64,000 nt of DNA, taken from MKUN01 sp964481425. Lineage in GTDB: Bacteria; Bacteroidota; Bacteroidia; Chitinophagales; Chitinophagaceae. The first letter of the stretch is position 1. Each line of letters starts with the position of its first letter. The position numbers were made by a program, and so were the translations under genes. The notes under the pieces are model-generated. The model saw only the letters and a list, made by a program, of their open reading frames with translations, searched no databases and was not told the origin of the DNA. The stretch covers positions 46,310-110,309 of the forward strand of contig CAYZTM010000011.1 of NCBI GenBank assembly GCA_964481425.1, in the 5' to 3' direction. Below, one piece after another: positions 19,331 to 27,934 of the stretch.

Positions 19331-20215
19331 TTATACTGTAGCCGGTTTCTTAAGTTTCCATCTCCTGTGCGACCACAACCATGTCTCCGGTTGGGCAATG
19401 ATATCGCGTTCCAGTTTGCCGGTAAATGAATCCAGTATTTCTTCTTCGCTCATTGCCGATGGATGTTCCGCTACCATTTCGCCAAACAGCTCATAATAGC
19501 CCCGTTTTCTTCTTTTTATATGTGCGTAAATTACGGGATAATTCGTTTTGCGCGCTATAGTGGCCGGCCCCCGGAATACTGCTGTATCCTGGTTGAGGAA
19601 CCGGGTCCAGTAAGCCTTCTCAGCTGAAGATGGTGTCTGGTCGGCAATAAAGGCAGGGGAGAACAGTTCCTCTTTTTTCGAGAGTACTTCACGGTAGGTA
19701 TCCCTCATGGCAATAAGCCGGGTACCAAAACGGGTACGCATGTTATATACGAGGTCGTTCACCTGTTTGTTTTTGATAGGGTGGTAAATTACATACAGCT
19801 GGTGCTGCAGCTCCATGCTGAAGGTATTTCCCGCCCATTCCCAATTGCCAAGATGGCCTAAGACCAAAATGAAGCTTTTATTTTCCGTAGCCAGCTTTTC
19901 CAGCATTTTCTTTGTCTCGGGTTCAAACCAGCAATGCTTTATCATCCTGCTCTTGCTTATCGTAAGCGTTTTGAATACCTCAAGGAATAGGTCGGCCAGG
20001 TACTTATAGAACTTCTTGCAAATGGCTTTTATCTCAGCCTCGCTTTTATCCGGGAAGGAGTTGCGCAGGTTTTGCAACACCACCTCCTTACGATAGCCCA
20101 CTATATAATATAGTATCCCATACATACCATCGGACAACAGGTATAATAAAGGAAAAGGCAGTATGGATACGAGGTAAATTAAGGGCAGCAATATATAAAA
20201 AAGCACTCTGGACAA
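19331..20215 (-). CDS. LpxL/HtrB-family lipid A acyltransferase
   Basis: 294 residues. One N-terminal membrane anchor (MSRVLFYILLPLIYLVSILP). The catalytic HX4E motif is H121...E126 in LGHLGNWEWAGN. 'FIADQTPSS' and 'FRGPATIARKTNYPVIYAHI' are typical of the family. Members transfer secondary acyl chains to lipid A at the inner membrane. It heads a two-gene operon with the desaturase and diverges from the ABC exporter with a 219-bp gap. That gap holds TATCTTTA on the minus strand and TATATTTA on the plus strand, each one base off the -7 consensus. Confidence 0.88.
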   Translation of the reverse strand: MSRVLFYILLPLIYLVSILPFPLLYLLSDGMYGILYYIVGYRKEVVLQNLRNSFPDKSEAEIKAICKKFYKYLADLFLEVFKTLTISKSRMIKHCWFEPETKKMLEKLATENKSFILVLGHLGNWEWAGNTFSMELQHQLYVIYHPIKNKQVNDLVYNMRTRFGTRLIAMRDTYREVLSKKEELFSPAFIADQTPSSAEKAYWTRFLNQDTAVFRGPATIARKTNYPVIYAHIKRRKRGYYELFGEMVAEHPSAMSEEEILDSFTGKLERDIIAQPETWLWSHRRWKLKKPATV

Positions 20216-20434
20216 AGCCTTACGATGTTTTTTTCAGATCGTGGTAAAGATAGCGGTTTTTAGCTTACGGTCTTCCGAAAGTGTGCTTACAGGGCTGTAT
20301 TGGTAAGGTATGTACCCGACAAAGCTGCATTTACCCCTTATATACTGTGCTTTACCGAATTTATATTGCCCCTCTACGCAAAGCCCTTTTATATTTGCCC
20401 TATATTTAGAGTTGTAAGGATATAGATTCATATA

Positions 20435-22240
20435 ATGGCTCGTCATCGCAATAGTCACATTACACAGGACCTGCCCAAGTCCCGGCTCGACAGGGAGAGC
20501 ATTAAAGAGGCCCTTTCTTTGTTTCGCTATGTTCGGCCGTACAGGGCTCAGTTTTTCGGGGCGCTGGTGCTTATAGGCTTTCTTAGCGCTGCCAGCTTGT
20601 CTTTTCCTTATATGTTCAAGTTGCTCATCGATAGTGCTCATGGTGATACCAGGTTGCCTGTACCGTCATCGTATATAATGGCAGCAATGTTCTGTATCCT
20701 TTTGTTCCAGGTCGTTGTGGCATTTTTCCGTAGCTATCTTTTCACTATAGTGGGCGAGCGCTCCATAGCCGATATCCGGAAGGACATCTACAAGCATATG
20801 ATACAGATGCCCATGGAATTCTTTACCCAACGGCGCGTAGGTGAGCTTTCGAACCGCGTGAGTGTAGATGTGGCTCAGATACAGGATACCATTATATCCA
20901 TCATACCACAGATCATCAGAGGCGTGCTTACTTTTATCATATGCATGACCCTTATTCTTTTCATTTCGCCAAGGCTCAGCTTGCTGATGCTTTGCATGAT
21001 ACCTTTTACTACTATTATAGCCCTCGTATTCGGCCGCAGGGTCAAGGCGCTATCACGCAAGGCCCAGGACCAGTTGGCCGAATCGGGTATTGTGGTGCAG
21101 GAGAGCCTGCAGGGCATTACTAACGTTAAGGCTTTTAGTAATGAATGGTACGAGGTAAAACGCTTTACCCGTAGTATATCTGAGACCGTACGTCTCGCAT
21201 TGAAGAGCGGCATACAGCAGGCTCTCTTTACCTCTTTACTACTATTTAGCCTGTTCAGTACAGTTATTTTGATCGTTTGGTATAGTTCCCAACTGATGCT
21301 ACAGGGCGACCTTACCTACGGTGACCTTACAGCATTTGTAATATATACAGCATTTCTGGGCAGCACTTTGGCCAATTTTGCCGATCTCTACAACCAATTG
21401 CAAAAAAGCATCGGGGCCACTCAGCGCATTCGTGAATTACTTAGAGAAGACATTGAAAACGTGTATGTTAAAAAAGAAAACCTAAAGCAGGAATATAAGC
21501 TTTCCGGTAAGGTTTCTTTTCGCGATATCAGCTTTAGCTACCCCGGTCGCAAAGATGTTACGGTTTTAGAGCATATCAATATCGAGGCGCAGTCGGGCCA
21601 ACAAATTGCCATTGTGGGGCCCAGTGGTGCAGGTAAGAGTACCATCACTTCGCTCATATTGCGATTTTACGAACCCGACTCCGGGGCCTTGCTTTTTGAC
21701 GACAGGCCTGCGGATAGTATTCCCCTGGCGCAACTAAGAATGCAGATGGCGCTCGTGCCACAGGATGTGCACCTGTTTGGGGGTACCATTTACGAGAATA
21801 TCATATATGGCAATCCCGATGCAACTGAGGAAGAAGTAATGGAAGCGGCTAAAAAGGCCAATGCGCATGAATTCATTTCCAGGTTTCCGGAAGCCTACCA
21901 GACCGTAGTAGGGGAGCGGGGCATCAAGCTATCAGGCGGCCAGCGCCAGCGTATAGCCATTGCACGGGCTATATTAAAAGACCCCGTGATCCTTATCCTC
22001 GACGAAGCTACCAGCTCGCTCGATTCCGAGTCTGAAGCACTGGTGCAGGATGCCCTTGGCAACCTGATGAAAGACCGCACCTCTTTTGTCATTGCCCACC
22101 GGCTTTCCACCATACGCAATGCAGACCAGATCATCGTGCTCGATGAGGGTAGGGTAGTAGAGGCCGGTACCCACGACGAATTGCTGCGTATCGAGGAGGG
22201 GCTTTATAAGAATATGAGCCGGATGCAACTAAGCGAGTAA
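20435..22240 (+). CDS. MsbA-like ABC exporter (fused permease and ATPase)
   Basis: 601 residues. Six membrane helices in residues about 45-330, then one nucleotide-binding domain. Walker A is GPSGAGKST (about residue 394), signature LSGGQRQR (about 500), Walker B LILDEATSSLDSES, with switch His in FVIAHRLST. Homodimeric exporters of this shape move lipids, lipid A precursors or drugs. The divergent lipid A acyltransferase makes a lipid substrate reasonable, but this is inference. Confidence 0.9.
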   Translation: MARHRNSHITQDLPKSRLDRESIKEALSLFRYVRPYRAQFFGALVLIGFLSAASLSFPYMFKLLIDSAHGDTRLPVPSSYIMAAMFCILLFQVVVAFFRSYLFTIVGERSIADIRKDIYKHMIQMPMEFFTQRRVGELSNRVSVDVAQIQDTIISIIPQIIRGVLTFIICMTLILFISPRLSLLMLCMIPFTTIIALVFGRRVKALSRKAQDQLAESGIVVQESLQGITNVKAFSNEWYEVKRFTRSISETVRLALKSGIQQALFTSLLLFSLFSTVILIVWYSSQLMLQGDLTYGDLTAFVIYTAFLGSTLANFADLYNQLQKSIGATQRIRELLREDIENVYVKKENLKQEYKLSGKVSFRDISFSYPGRKDVTVLEHINIEAQSGQQIAIVGPSGAGKSTITSLILRFYEPDSGALLFDDRPADSIPLAQLRMQMALVPQDVHLFGGTIYENIIYGNPDATEEEVMEAAKKANAHEFISRFPEAYQTVVGERGIKLSGGQRQRIAIARAILKDPVILILDEATSSLDSESEALVQDALGNLMKDRTSFVIAHRLSTIRNADQIIVLDEGRVVEAGTHDELLRIEEGLYKNMSRMQLSE

Positions 22241-22247
22241 TAAAGTT

Positions 22248-22620
22248 TTACTTTTTTCGGTGTTTTATCGGCAGGTCATAGGTCAGCTTGTTATTTTGCA
22301 TATATAGTCCTGCATTGGCAACATGGTAGTAGGAGATGACCGTCAGGGTAAAACCTGCCAGGGTAAANNNNNNNNNNTATTATCGGGACACCACCGCCAT
22401 CAGGACTGCTTTCCGCATCAAGGCCTATCCCCGTTAATACAGTGCCACCTACCTCCAGGCCAATACCTAACAGCATCTTATTCCTGAACTTCAGCAGTTC
22501 GTTACCACTTTCTTTTATTTGATACTTCATGCTGTCGAGCTGCAACTGGAGTGATTCATTGGTTTGGGCCTGCGAAAACAATGGCAGGCATACCATTACG
22601 CTAAGGATAATGCGCTTCAT
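22248..22620 (-). CDS. Small exported membrane protein, interrupted by a scaffold gap
   Basis: The gene starts at 22620 with a signal peptide (MKRIILSVMVCLPLFSQAQ) followed by a charged segment, 'LQLQLDSMKYQIKESGNELL', and a hydrophobic stretch (MLLGIGLEVGGTVLTGIG). Ten Ns lie at 22368-22377. Beyond the gap the sensible frame is a different one. It reads FTLAGFTLTVISYYHVANAG..., then NNKLTYDLPIKHRKK and stop TAA at 22248-22250, giving a second hydrophobic segment. The frame change across Ns shows that the gap size is not real. Function unknown. Confidence 0.65.
22368..22377. other. Scaffold gap (10 N)
   Basis: Run of ten Ns. The reading frame of the spanning gene does not continue in phase across it, so the true missing length is not 10 bases. 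Confidence 0.98.
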
Positions 22621-22752
22621 TTTTAGTAATTTATAGTTAATAAAGCGATGAAATTATCAATTATGTTTTATAAGTTCAAACAAGTTATTTAATTATTCAG
22701 CGAGTAAATATGGCATAACATTTGCCGCAATATCCTAAAACCAACCTCTTTT

Positions 22753-23175
22753 ATGAAACTACTTTACCTCTGCGTCTTCCTGCTTGTCTGTTCCTTTTCC
22801 TGTAAAAAACAGTCTGATAATGGCTACATGAATGCTACGCTCGATGGCGGCACTTGGGCAGCCGATGAATACCTGGGTACAAAGACCGCTGAAGGCCTTA
22901 CCGTACAGGGTAGCCGGCATTATTCTTCCGGCGACTATTCTAATATAGGTATTACCTTACCGCTTGATTACGCCGTTGGTACCTATAATATTGAAAGCGG
23001 GGGCCCGGCCCATGCAAGCTATACGCCGCATACCTATAGTAATACGATACAATTGGCATCCTATGGTACGGTAACACTTACATCGGTTGCTCCGTATGTC
23101 ATAGGCACATTTAGTTTCACCTGTAGCGATTCGACCAAAGTTGAGAACGGTCGTTTTTCTGTAAAGCGTCCATGA
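22753..23175 (+). CDS. Small lipoprotein
   Basis: 140 residues. Signal peptide with lipobox ending CSFSC (cysteine 17), so anchored in a membrane from the periplasmic side. The mature part is rich in Gly, Ser, Thr and Tyr, with the segment 'MNATLDGGTWAADEYLG', reminiscent of small Bacteroidota lipoproteins of the DUF6252 type, and it ends 'GTFSFTCSDSTKVENGRFSV'. No enzyme motif. The next gene starts 54 bp downstream on the same strand. Confidence 0.75.
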   Translation: MKLLYLCVFLLVCSFSCKKQSDNGYMNATLDGGTWAADEYLGTKTAEGLTVQGSRHYSSGDYSNIGITLPLDYAVGTYNIESGGPAHASYTPHTYSNTIQLASYGTVTLTSVAPYVIGTFSFTCSDSTKVENGRFSVKRP

Positions 23176-23229
23176 TGCATCAGCGAGGGAGTGCTTATCT
23201 TGCGTACTGTTTTTTTTAAAAAGATACCT

Positions 23230-23841
23230 ATGAAGCAACTCATTCTGATACTGCTCTTTTCCAGTAGCCTGGCACATGCGCAGGTATTTGAGGCCGGTGT
23301 ATCTGCCGGGGCCTTTACCACTACTAATTACAGCCTGTATTCCTCACAATACCCCGACTTTGGCTCAGCATTCCCGGTAAAAGGGGGTATTGTTCGTTTT
23401 GCCATGTCGCTAAATACTAGTTACAATATTAACCGCCACCTGCAGGCTGGCCTTTCCGTTTCCATGTTGCACAATTTGGCCGGCGCTTATGTTTTACATG
23501 ATCCGCTTTATACCGACAGGCGCTATCCCGTATTGTTGGCTACCCACTTGTGGATGCCCGAGGCAGAGCTCAACTATAAGTTAGGAAATAATACCGGCTA
23601 CTTCTACGCCGGTCCTGCCATAGGTATAGGCATAAGCGACCATGGTACGCGCCCTGCATATGGCTTGCAGGCAGGGTATGTAAGGTTTGTATCAAAGCAT
23701 GTGGCTATCTATGCCCGTGTGGCCATGCGGCATATCGCTGTCCATTGGGATTATTTCCCGGTCTATGGTACCGGCCCCGACGATTTTACCTTCAGTACTT
23801 TTGCTTTTCCTGCAACGCTTGGTCTGCGTTTCAGGATATAA
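23230..23841 (+). CDS. Outer-membrane beta-barrel-like protein
   Basis: 203 residues from ATG 23230, chosen because it gives a clean signal peptide (MKQLILILLFSSSLAHAQ). Alternating hydrophobic and aromatic strands, Gly/Tyr richness and a C-terminal aromatic strand ('FAFPATLGLRFRI') fit a small 8-stranded porin-like barrel. Function unknown. It follows the lipoprotein on the same strand. Confidence 0.7.
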   Translation: MKQLILILLFSSSLAHAQVFEAGVSAGAFTTTNYSLYSSQYPDFGSAFPVKGGIVRFAMSLNTSYNINRHLQAGLSVSMLHNLAGAYVLHDPLYTDRRYPVLLATHLWMPEAELNYKLGNNTGYFYAGPAIGIGISDHGTRPAYGLQAGYVRFVSKHVAIYARVAMRHIAVHWDYFPVYGTGPDDFTFSTFAFPATLGLRFRI

Positions 23842-23857
23842 TAGGATGGAGTGAAAA

Positions 23858-24067
23858 TTAGTGGGCGAGATGGAATAAGATCAGTTCGCGGTTATACTGC
23901 AGCGCTATGTTGGCTGCCTTCAGGTCCTGCAGGCTCCTGCCCGGCAGGTCCTCAAGATGCGTTATCAGTTCCAGTCCTGTCTCCAGTTGGTTCAGGAAAT
24001 CTTCCCATGTGGTGTTGGCGGCGGAGCTTATGTAGAGATTCTTTACAATGTCGAGATTCATTGTCAT
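23858..24067 (-). CDS. Small hypothetical protein
   Basis: 69 residues, soluble, mostly helical by composition ('MNLDIVKNLYISS', 'FLNQLETGLELITHLEDLPG'). It converges on the barrel gene with a 16-bp gap. The 5' side is 39 bp from the second scaffold gap, so its promoter is partly unseen. Not recognised. Confidence 0.55.
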   Translation of the reverse strand: MTMNLDIVKNLYISSAANTTWEDFLNQLETGLELITHLEDLPGRSLQDLKAANIALQYNRELILFHLAH

Positions 24068-24106
24068 ATGCGATCTTTTTCTGAAGGCTAAATTAGGTGC
24101 AACATA

Positions 24107-24116
24107 NNNNNNNNNN
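24107..24116. other. Scaffold gap (10 N)
   Basis: Run of ten Ns. With the gap at 22368 it bounds a 1.7-kb island of assembled sequence. Confidence 0.98.
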
Positions 24117-24189
24117 GTGCTTGCAATAAAATGAGGTCACTTTAACAGCAGAATAACAATGGTTAAAGTTTTCTTAAAGCCTTTTTTCA

Positions 24190-24459
24190 TTATAGCACAG
24201 TGTCCACCAGCAGCACGCCAAGTATATACAGTACATCCTTTTTGCGCCCTTCATACACCGGTTCTTTTCGGGGTGCCACCATCTCCAGCCGGTATTGCCT
24301 TACCCGGGCGCCGTACCATGTGCGCACACTGCCTGTAGCATATACCTCGTAGCGGGCATCATCCCTGCTGCTGGCCAGTTGCCAGCCGCTCAGCATCTTA
24401 TCGTCCCGGTGTATGGTGGTCATAAATATTGGGTCCAGCGTTATCCTGGGCTCATGCAT
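24190..24459 (-). CDS. Small hypothetical protein
   Basis: 89 residues: a soluble N-terminal part ('WQLASSRDDARYEVYATGSV') and a short hydrophobic C-terminus (VLYILGVLLVDTVL). Basic and charged, no known motif. Alone on its strand in a 400-bp interval. Could be real, but support is only frame length and composition. Confidence 0.5.
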   Translation of the reverse strand: MHEPRITLDPIFMTTIHRDDKMLSGWQLASSRDDARYEVYATGSVRTWYGARVRQYRLEMVAPRKEPVYEGRKKDVLYILGVLLVDTVL

Positions 24460-24565
24460 GGCCGCTTTTTTGTTTTGTGCCGCAATGCTATGAAAAGGCT
24501 ATGGTATCCTTTGTAGAATTAGTTCGGGGTTGCATCATCATCACTGTTTTTTATATATTTACAGT

Positions 24566-25135
24566 ATGACTAATAGAACACTGGTCACATTGTTAAGGTA
24601 TCTAGCTGTGTATGTTGCTATGCTGCTCTATGCATGGTTTGCCTGGCGTTCCTATTTCCCGGCGCTATTCCTGGGCTATGCCAACTTTGGTTATGCGACA
24701 GCACACACGCATTTCGAGGGGTACATGTTGCACTGTGCCCTGTTAAGTGCGGTTGTGCTTGTTTTCCTGCATTTACACTTCGAAACCTTAAAACAGGTTG
24801 CACCTGCTAACAGGAAACTGCAGCCGGTCACGGTTTGGCTTATCCTGCTGCCGGAGTTGGGCTTTCTGTTGATACTGCCTTATGTCATTGTGCAGTTGTC
24901 GCGCTCGCTGCATGCTGAGTTCCTGTCACGGGGTATGGATGCGAAGCCTTATACTACGATGATACTTGGTTTGCTCGGCTGGGGTATTTACCTGTTGGTT
25001 ATCGTGCTGATCCTTTTCGTATTAAAACCCACCAGGTATTTCAAATCCGATGCATGGGCTATTTTCATGGTTGTTTACTGGGCCCGTTTGGCAATACACA
25101 GGAATAAGTTAAAGCTGGTGCATAAGGCAGAGTAG
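24566..25135 (+). CDS. Four-helix integral membrane protein
   Basis: 189 residues from ATG 24566, just after a TATATTTA -7-like box; the frame opens earlier with a His run that is probably untranslated. Four hydrophobic helices: about residues 7-30, 50-70, 85-110 and 135-160. No motif recognised. It ends 5 bp before a convergent small gene. Confidence 0.7.
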   Translation: MTNRTLVTLLRYLAVYVAMLLYAWFAWRSYFPALFLGYANFGYATAHTHFEGYMLHCALLSAVVLVFLHLHFETLKQVAPANRKLQPVTVWLILLPELGFLLILPYVIVQLSRSLHAEFLSRGMDAKPYTTMILGLLGWGIYLLVIVLILFVLKPTRYFKSDAWAIFMVVYWARLAIHRNKLKLVHKAE

Positions 25136-25140
25136 GGGAG

Positions 25141-25371
25141 CTACAATTCTTCCTCCCCTTCCATAATGCCCCATAGCCTGGTGCCATTCTTTTTGCTGCC
25201 CCCTGAGAAGCGGTAATACAGGTAGCCCGCCAGCATGGCGAACAGGGCAGTGCGGCTTACACTTTCCGATAATACATGGGTATAGCCCAGTATGGCCACC
25301 GTAGCGGCAAGGGCTAAGAACAGGATAAAGACGATGGTCTTCCGGCGTTTACGTTTACTGGCCTGCGGCAT
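25141..25371 (-). CDS. Small two-helix membrane protein
   Basis: 76 residues from ATG 25371. Basic N-terminus (PQASKRKRRK), then two hydrophobic helices (TIVFILFLALAATVAILGY and RTALFAMLAGYLYYRF) and an acidic tail (EGEEEL). The open frame extends upstream over the neighbouring gene, but that part is not protein-like. Function unknown. Confidence 0.55.
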   Translation of the reverse strand: MPQASKRKRRKTIVFILFLALAATVAILGYTHVLSESVSRTALFAMLAGYLYYRFSGGSKKNGTRLWGIMEGEEEL

Positions 25372-25480
25372 GATGCCCAAAGATACACATTTCACATTCC
25401 CGCTTTGTGCCGGCGAGGTGACTTCTGCACCGGGCCCCTGCTGGTACATTTTTTTATGTATCTTAGGCAAAACCAGAGAT

Positions 25481-25714
25481 ATGACCATAGAAGAAGCCAC
25501 GCTATTACTGGCAGGCAAGCGTTTCGCAGTCAATGGCAGCTATTACGATTTCAAGGAAGGCGGCGACCTTGCCATTACCGATATCGCCACCGGCAACACT
25601 ACGCAGCATAGCTACAGCTTTTATGAGCAGGGGGGTAACTGCTACCTCCGCACCGATCCCGGCCTGCCCGGCCAGGGCGACATGATGCTCAACCTCAGCC
25701 TCAACGAAAAATAA
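25481..25714 (+). CDS. Small hypothetical protein
   Basis: 77 residues from ATG 25481. Soluble and acidic; 'MTIEEATLLLAGKRFAVNGS' followed by beta-rich sequence ending 'GDMMLNLSLNEK'. Not recognised. An upstream -7-like TATCTTAG lies 21 bp before the ATG. Confidence 0.55.
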   Translation: MTIEEATLLLAGKRFAVNGSYYDFKEGGDLAITDIATGNTTQHSYSFYEQGGNCYLRTDPGLPGQGDMMLNLSLNEK

Positions 25715-25752
25715 ACCGGATTGCTCCGGAGACCATTCAAACAGACGTCATT

Positions 25753-25770
25753 GCCTGCCCCTCCGGCAGG
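25753..25770. repeat. Short intergenic hairpin (CCTGCC/GGCAGG)
   Basis: 6-bp GC stem with a loop of about 5 nt in an otherwise gene-free 157-bp stretch that also holds a TATATTTG box (25842-25849) serving the next gene. Such short GC hairpins recur between Bacteroidota genes. Confidence 0.4.
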
Positions 25771-25871
25771 TGGGCGAGAAGGGCTTTATGAATTTTAGCG
25801 ACCCGACGAAGCGATCTATCCTATTTACCCACTCCCGTTTTTATATTTGTTTCAGCAAACCTCGAAACAAT

Positions 25872-26054
25872 ATGGAAAATGTTGAAAAGCTCTTCGACAT
25901 GCTGGCAGAGATACTGGCCCGCGAAAAGATGCACACCCAGATACTAATGAGTATAGCCTATCGTGGCGCCGACGATGAAACCTACAATACAGAAATGGCC
26001 CTGCTCGAAAGCCGCATCAGCCAGATAAAGGAGGCCCTTAAACGCATGGATTAA
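25872..26054 (+). CDS. Small coiled-coil-like hypothetical protein
   Basis: 60 residues from ATG 25872, 22 bp after a perfect -7 box (TATATTTG, 25842-25849). Almost entirely helical and charged: 'MENVEKLFDMLAEILAREKM' and 'LLESRISQIKEALKRMD'. Too short for a family call. The promoter and strongly amphipathic pattern support a real gene. Confidence 0.6.
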   Translation: MENVEKLFDMLAEILAREKMHTQILMSIAYRGADDETYNTEMALLESRISQIKEALKRMD

Positions 26055-26092
26055 TATTTACCTGCTTAAGCTACCACCAGTACCGGTACATT

Positions 26093-26109
26093 CCCCTCTT
26101 TGAGAGGGG
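26093..26109. repeat. Intergenic hairpin CCCCTCT/AGAGGGG
   Basis: 7-bp perfect stem with a 3-nt loop, followed by CAGGGGTGTG. It resembles a Bacteroidota intergenic palindrome. It lies between the coiled-coil gene and a convergent Gly-rich gene, so it may stop transcription. Confidence 0.45.
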
Positions 26110-26160
26110 CAGGGGTGTGTGATTTGAATACTGCTGCAAGGTCAGGACACACTGCCGCTG

Positions 26161-26340
26161 CTAAGCAAGGCCGCCTACACTTCCGCCATTACCGCCGTCA
26201 TCTAATGTAAAGCCACCTCCGCTACCGCCTACACCACCATTATCATCTACAGTTAGTCCTCCGCTACCGCCATGTCCATCAGGACCGGGAGTGGCGGAAA
26301 ATAAGAATGTCATAGCCAAAACAATTTTTAGAAGTTTCAT
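26161..26340 (-). CDS. Gly-rich short secreted peptide
   Basis: 59 residues from ATG 26340. Signal peptide (MKLLKIVLAMTFLFSA). The mature part is about 35 residues, made of two near repeats ('GGLTVDDNGGVGGSGG' and 'GGFTLDDGGNGGSVGG') of Gly with Asp. No family known. The short length means it rests on signal-peptide quality and repeat structure. Confidence 0.5.
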   Translation of the reverse strand: MKLLKIVLAMTFLFSATPGPDGHGGSGGLTVDDNGGVGGSGGGFTLDDGGNGGSVGGLA

Positions 26341-26448
26341 AGAAGAATGATTATTGATAATGATATAGTGTATCAAATTTCATACTTGTATTGAATACCC
26401 GGTGTTAATCGCTTCGATTTCACAACGATTTAACTATTCGCAGGCTTA

Positions 26449-26658
26449 TCACTTCATCACCCACATTACGCAGTACGTCGAGCTGTCCTCGTAGGTCTTG
26501 CAGGTGGCATAGGCAGCGTCCTGGCTGCTGCGGCCCAGCTCATGCATAAAGGTACTATCGGCAGTATTGCACTGGCAGCGGTAGTAAGGATCCCTGCGGC
26601 AGGAACTGGCTGATAACAGCAGGGTAGCAAAGAAGGTCGTGATCGTGAGAATTTTCAT
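26449..26658 (-). CDS. Small Cys-rich lipoprotein
   Basis: 69 residues. Signal peptide with lipobox ending SASSC (cysteine 20). The mature part carries four more cysteines ('YYRCQCNTAD', 'ATCKTYEDSSTYC'), suggesting disulfides in the periplasm or outside. Not recognised. The 150 bp upstream to 26810 hold no clear gene. Confidence 0.6.
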   Translation of the reverse strand: MKILTITTFFATLLLSASSCRRDPYYRCQCNTADSTFMHELGRSSQDAAYATCKTYEDSSTYCVMWVMK

Positions 26659-26810
26659 GATGGATAAACGGGCGGGGGGCCTGGAATATTATGTAATGCA
26701 TGATCAATGTGATGCAGCGAATACTTAACGATACGACGATGATAGAACGACTACCATTAGTGGCAGCGTGGGCTGTTGATAGTTAGGGAGGGGCGCTGTA
26801 TATTGGGAGT

Positions 26811-27110
26811 ATGAAAAATGCACCTTATAAGATGGCCGTCTATGTTATGTATGACGATGGCGAAGGAGAATGGCTACCTAATGAGACAGACAAGGATAGG
26901 AAATCGTCATTTATTTATTTTAAAGCACGCCCAAGAGTGGGAGATATGATTAAAATAGATAAGGTTTACTACGCCGTATCAGTGGTTGAACTTGAGGGAT
27001 ATAGGCATACAGCAACGCCGAGCGTATATACAGAAACTGGAAGATTGTTTGTAAAATGTATTGGTAGATATGAAGTCTACCGTAAACTAATAATTGGTAA
27101 AAGCCGATAG
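26811..27110 (+). CDS. Hypothetical protein
   Basis: 99 residues, soluble, beta-rich: 'KMAVYVMYDDGEGEWLPNET' and 'ARPRVGDMIKIDKVYYAVSV'. Not recognised. First gene of the AT-rich accessory stretch. A TATATTGG box lies just before the ATG, one mismatch from the -7 consensus. Confidence 0.6.
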   Translation: MKNAPYKMAVYVMYDDGEGEWLPNETDKDRKSSFIYFKARPRVGDMIKIDKVYYAVSVVELEGYRHTATPSVYTETGRLFVKCIGRYEVYRKLIIGKSR

Positions 27111-27205
27111 CTTTTATTGCTCTTTATAGAACTTTTACGGTGCTTAATGGTTAATTCTCCCGGCTGTTAGTACCTGTTGAAGCACTCTGTCCAACTACTT
27201 TGAAC

Positions 27206-27775
27206 TTACTTTTTATCTTTTTTGACGGTATATTTTGGAGTGATGCTCTTGTTGCTATTGGTAGCTGCATTCTCTTTGGTGGCTTCCTTCTTGGACTGTT
27301 GTATTTGGTATTTAAGGAGAGATAGAGAGTCTTGTAGAACCTTATTATCATGACTTAATTGTACATTTCTACATTCATAGACCTTTTGCCCCCAGTAGTT
27401 TCCATTCCATAAACCAAGACTGAATATTGATATTATTATACTGATAAGTATACCCCAAACTGTTGCGTTATTATATCTTGAAAAAATGTTTTTCTGTTTA
27501 AAAACCTCATTGTCTATCATTACTATATAGGCATCAAACAATTCCTTTAGTTTTTGTTTTCTAAAATTTATTTTTTGTTTATCCCAATTTTCATAATTTC
27601 TATCGCCATTGTAGTATGTATAATACATTGGCAATGCTATAGACTCTTGTGGAGTGCCGAAGATTGCATGAATATATGCATGACCTTTATCCATCCAAAA
27701 CTGCTGGCGGACAGTATCATCATTTAGACTTTGCTGCAATTCAGTAATCAGTTTTTTTGCTACTTTTTTGGTCAT
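27206..27775 (-). CDS. Membrane-anchored hypothetical protein
   Basis: 189 residues. A soluble N-terminal part of about 105 residues ('KGHAYIHAIFGTPQESIALP'), one membrane helix (about residues 108-130, 'TVWGILISIIISIFSLGLWN'), then a coiled-coil-like stretch and a Lys-rich tail ('KKEATKENAATNSNKS'). No signal peptide. Not recognised. It sits divergent to a winged-helix gene with a 159-bp promoter gap. Confidence 0.65.
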   Translation of the reverse strand: MTKKVAKKLITELQQSLNDDTVRQQFWMDKGHAYIHAIFGTPQESIALPMYYTYYNGDRNYENWDKQKINFRKQKLKELFDAYIVMIDNEVFKQKNIFSRYNNATVWGILISIIISIFSLGLWNGNYWGQKVYECRNVQLSHDNKVLQDSLSLLKYQIQQSKKEATKENAATNSNKSITPKYTVKKDKK

Positions 27776-27880
27776 GATATTAGCTTTAAGTTATACTTAC
27801 ATAAACCTACAAAGTTTAAATGGGGTAGTCAATGAGGAAAACACGGTAGCTGCTATCCAGTAGAGATTTCAAAAATAAAT

Positions 27881-27911
27881 TTTGTTAGAATTATATAGGT
27901 TCATATCTTTG
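27881..27911 (+). promoter_or_regulatory. Consensus Bacteroidota promoter for the wHTH gene
   Basis: -33 TTTG (27881-27884), 19-bp spacer, -7 TATCTTTG (27904-27911). Both elements match the known consensus. ATG follows 23 bp later. Confidence 0.7.
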
Positions 27912-27934
27912 CATAGAGGTTCAAACAAACATCT

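Noticed and set aside
20234..20641. 135-residue minus-strand open frame
   Set aside because: Mostly lies over the start of the ABC exporter gene in the opposite strand; the unique part has no protein-like pattern and sits in a divergent promoter gap.
24530..24566. Poly-His N-terminus (MHHHHCF) of the four-helix membrane protein
   Set aside because: It precedes the -7-like box and is not a sensible start; the ATG at 24566 fits better.
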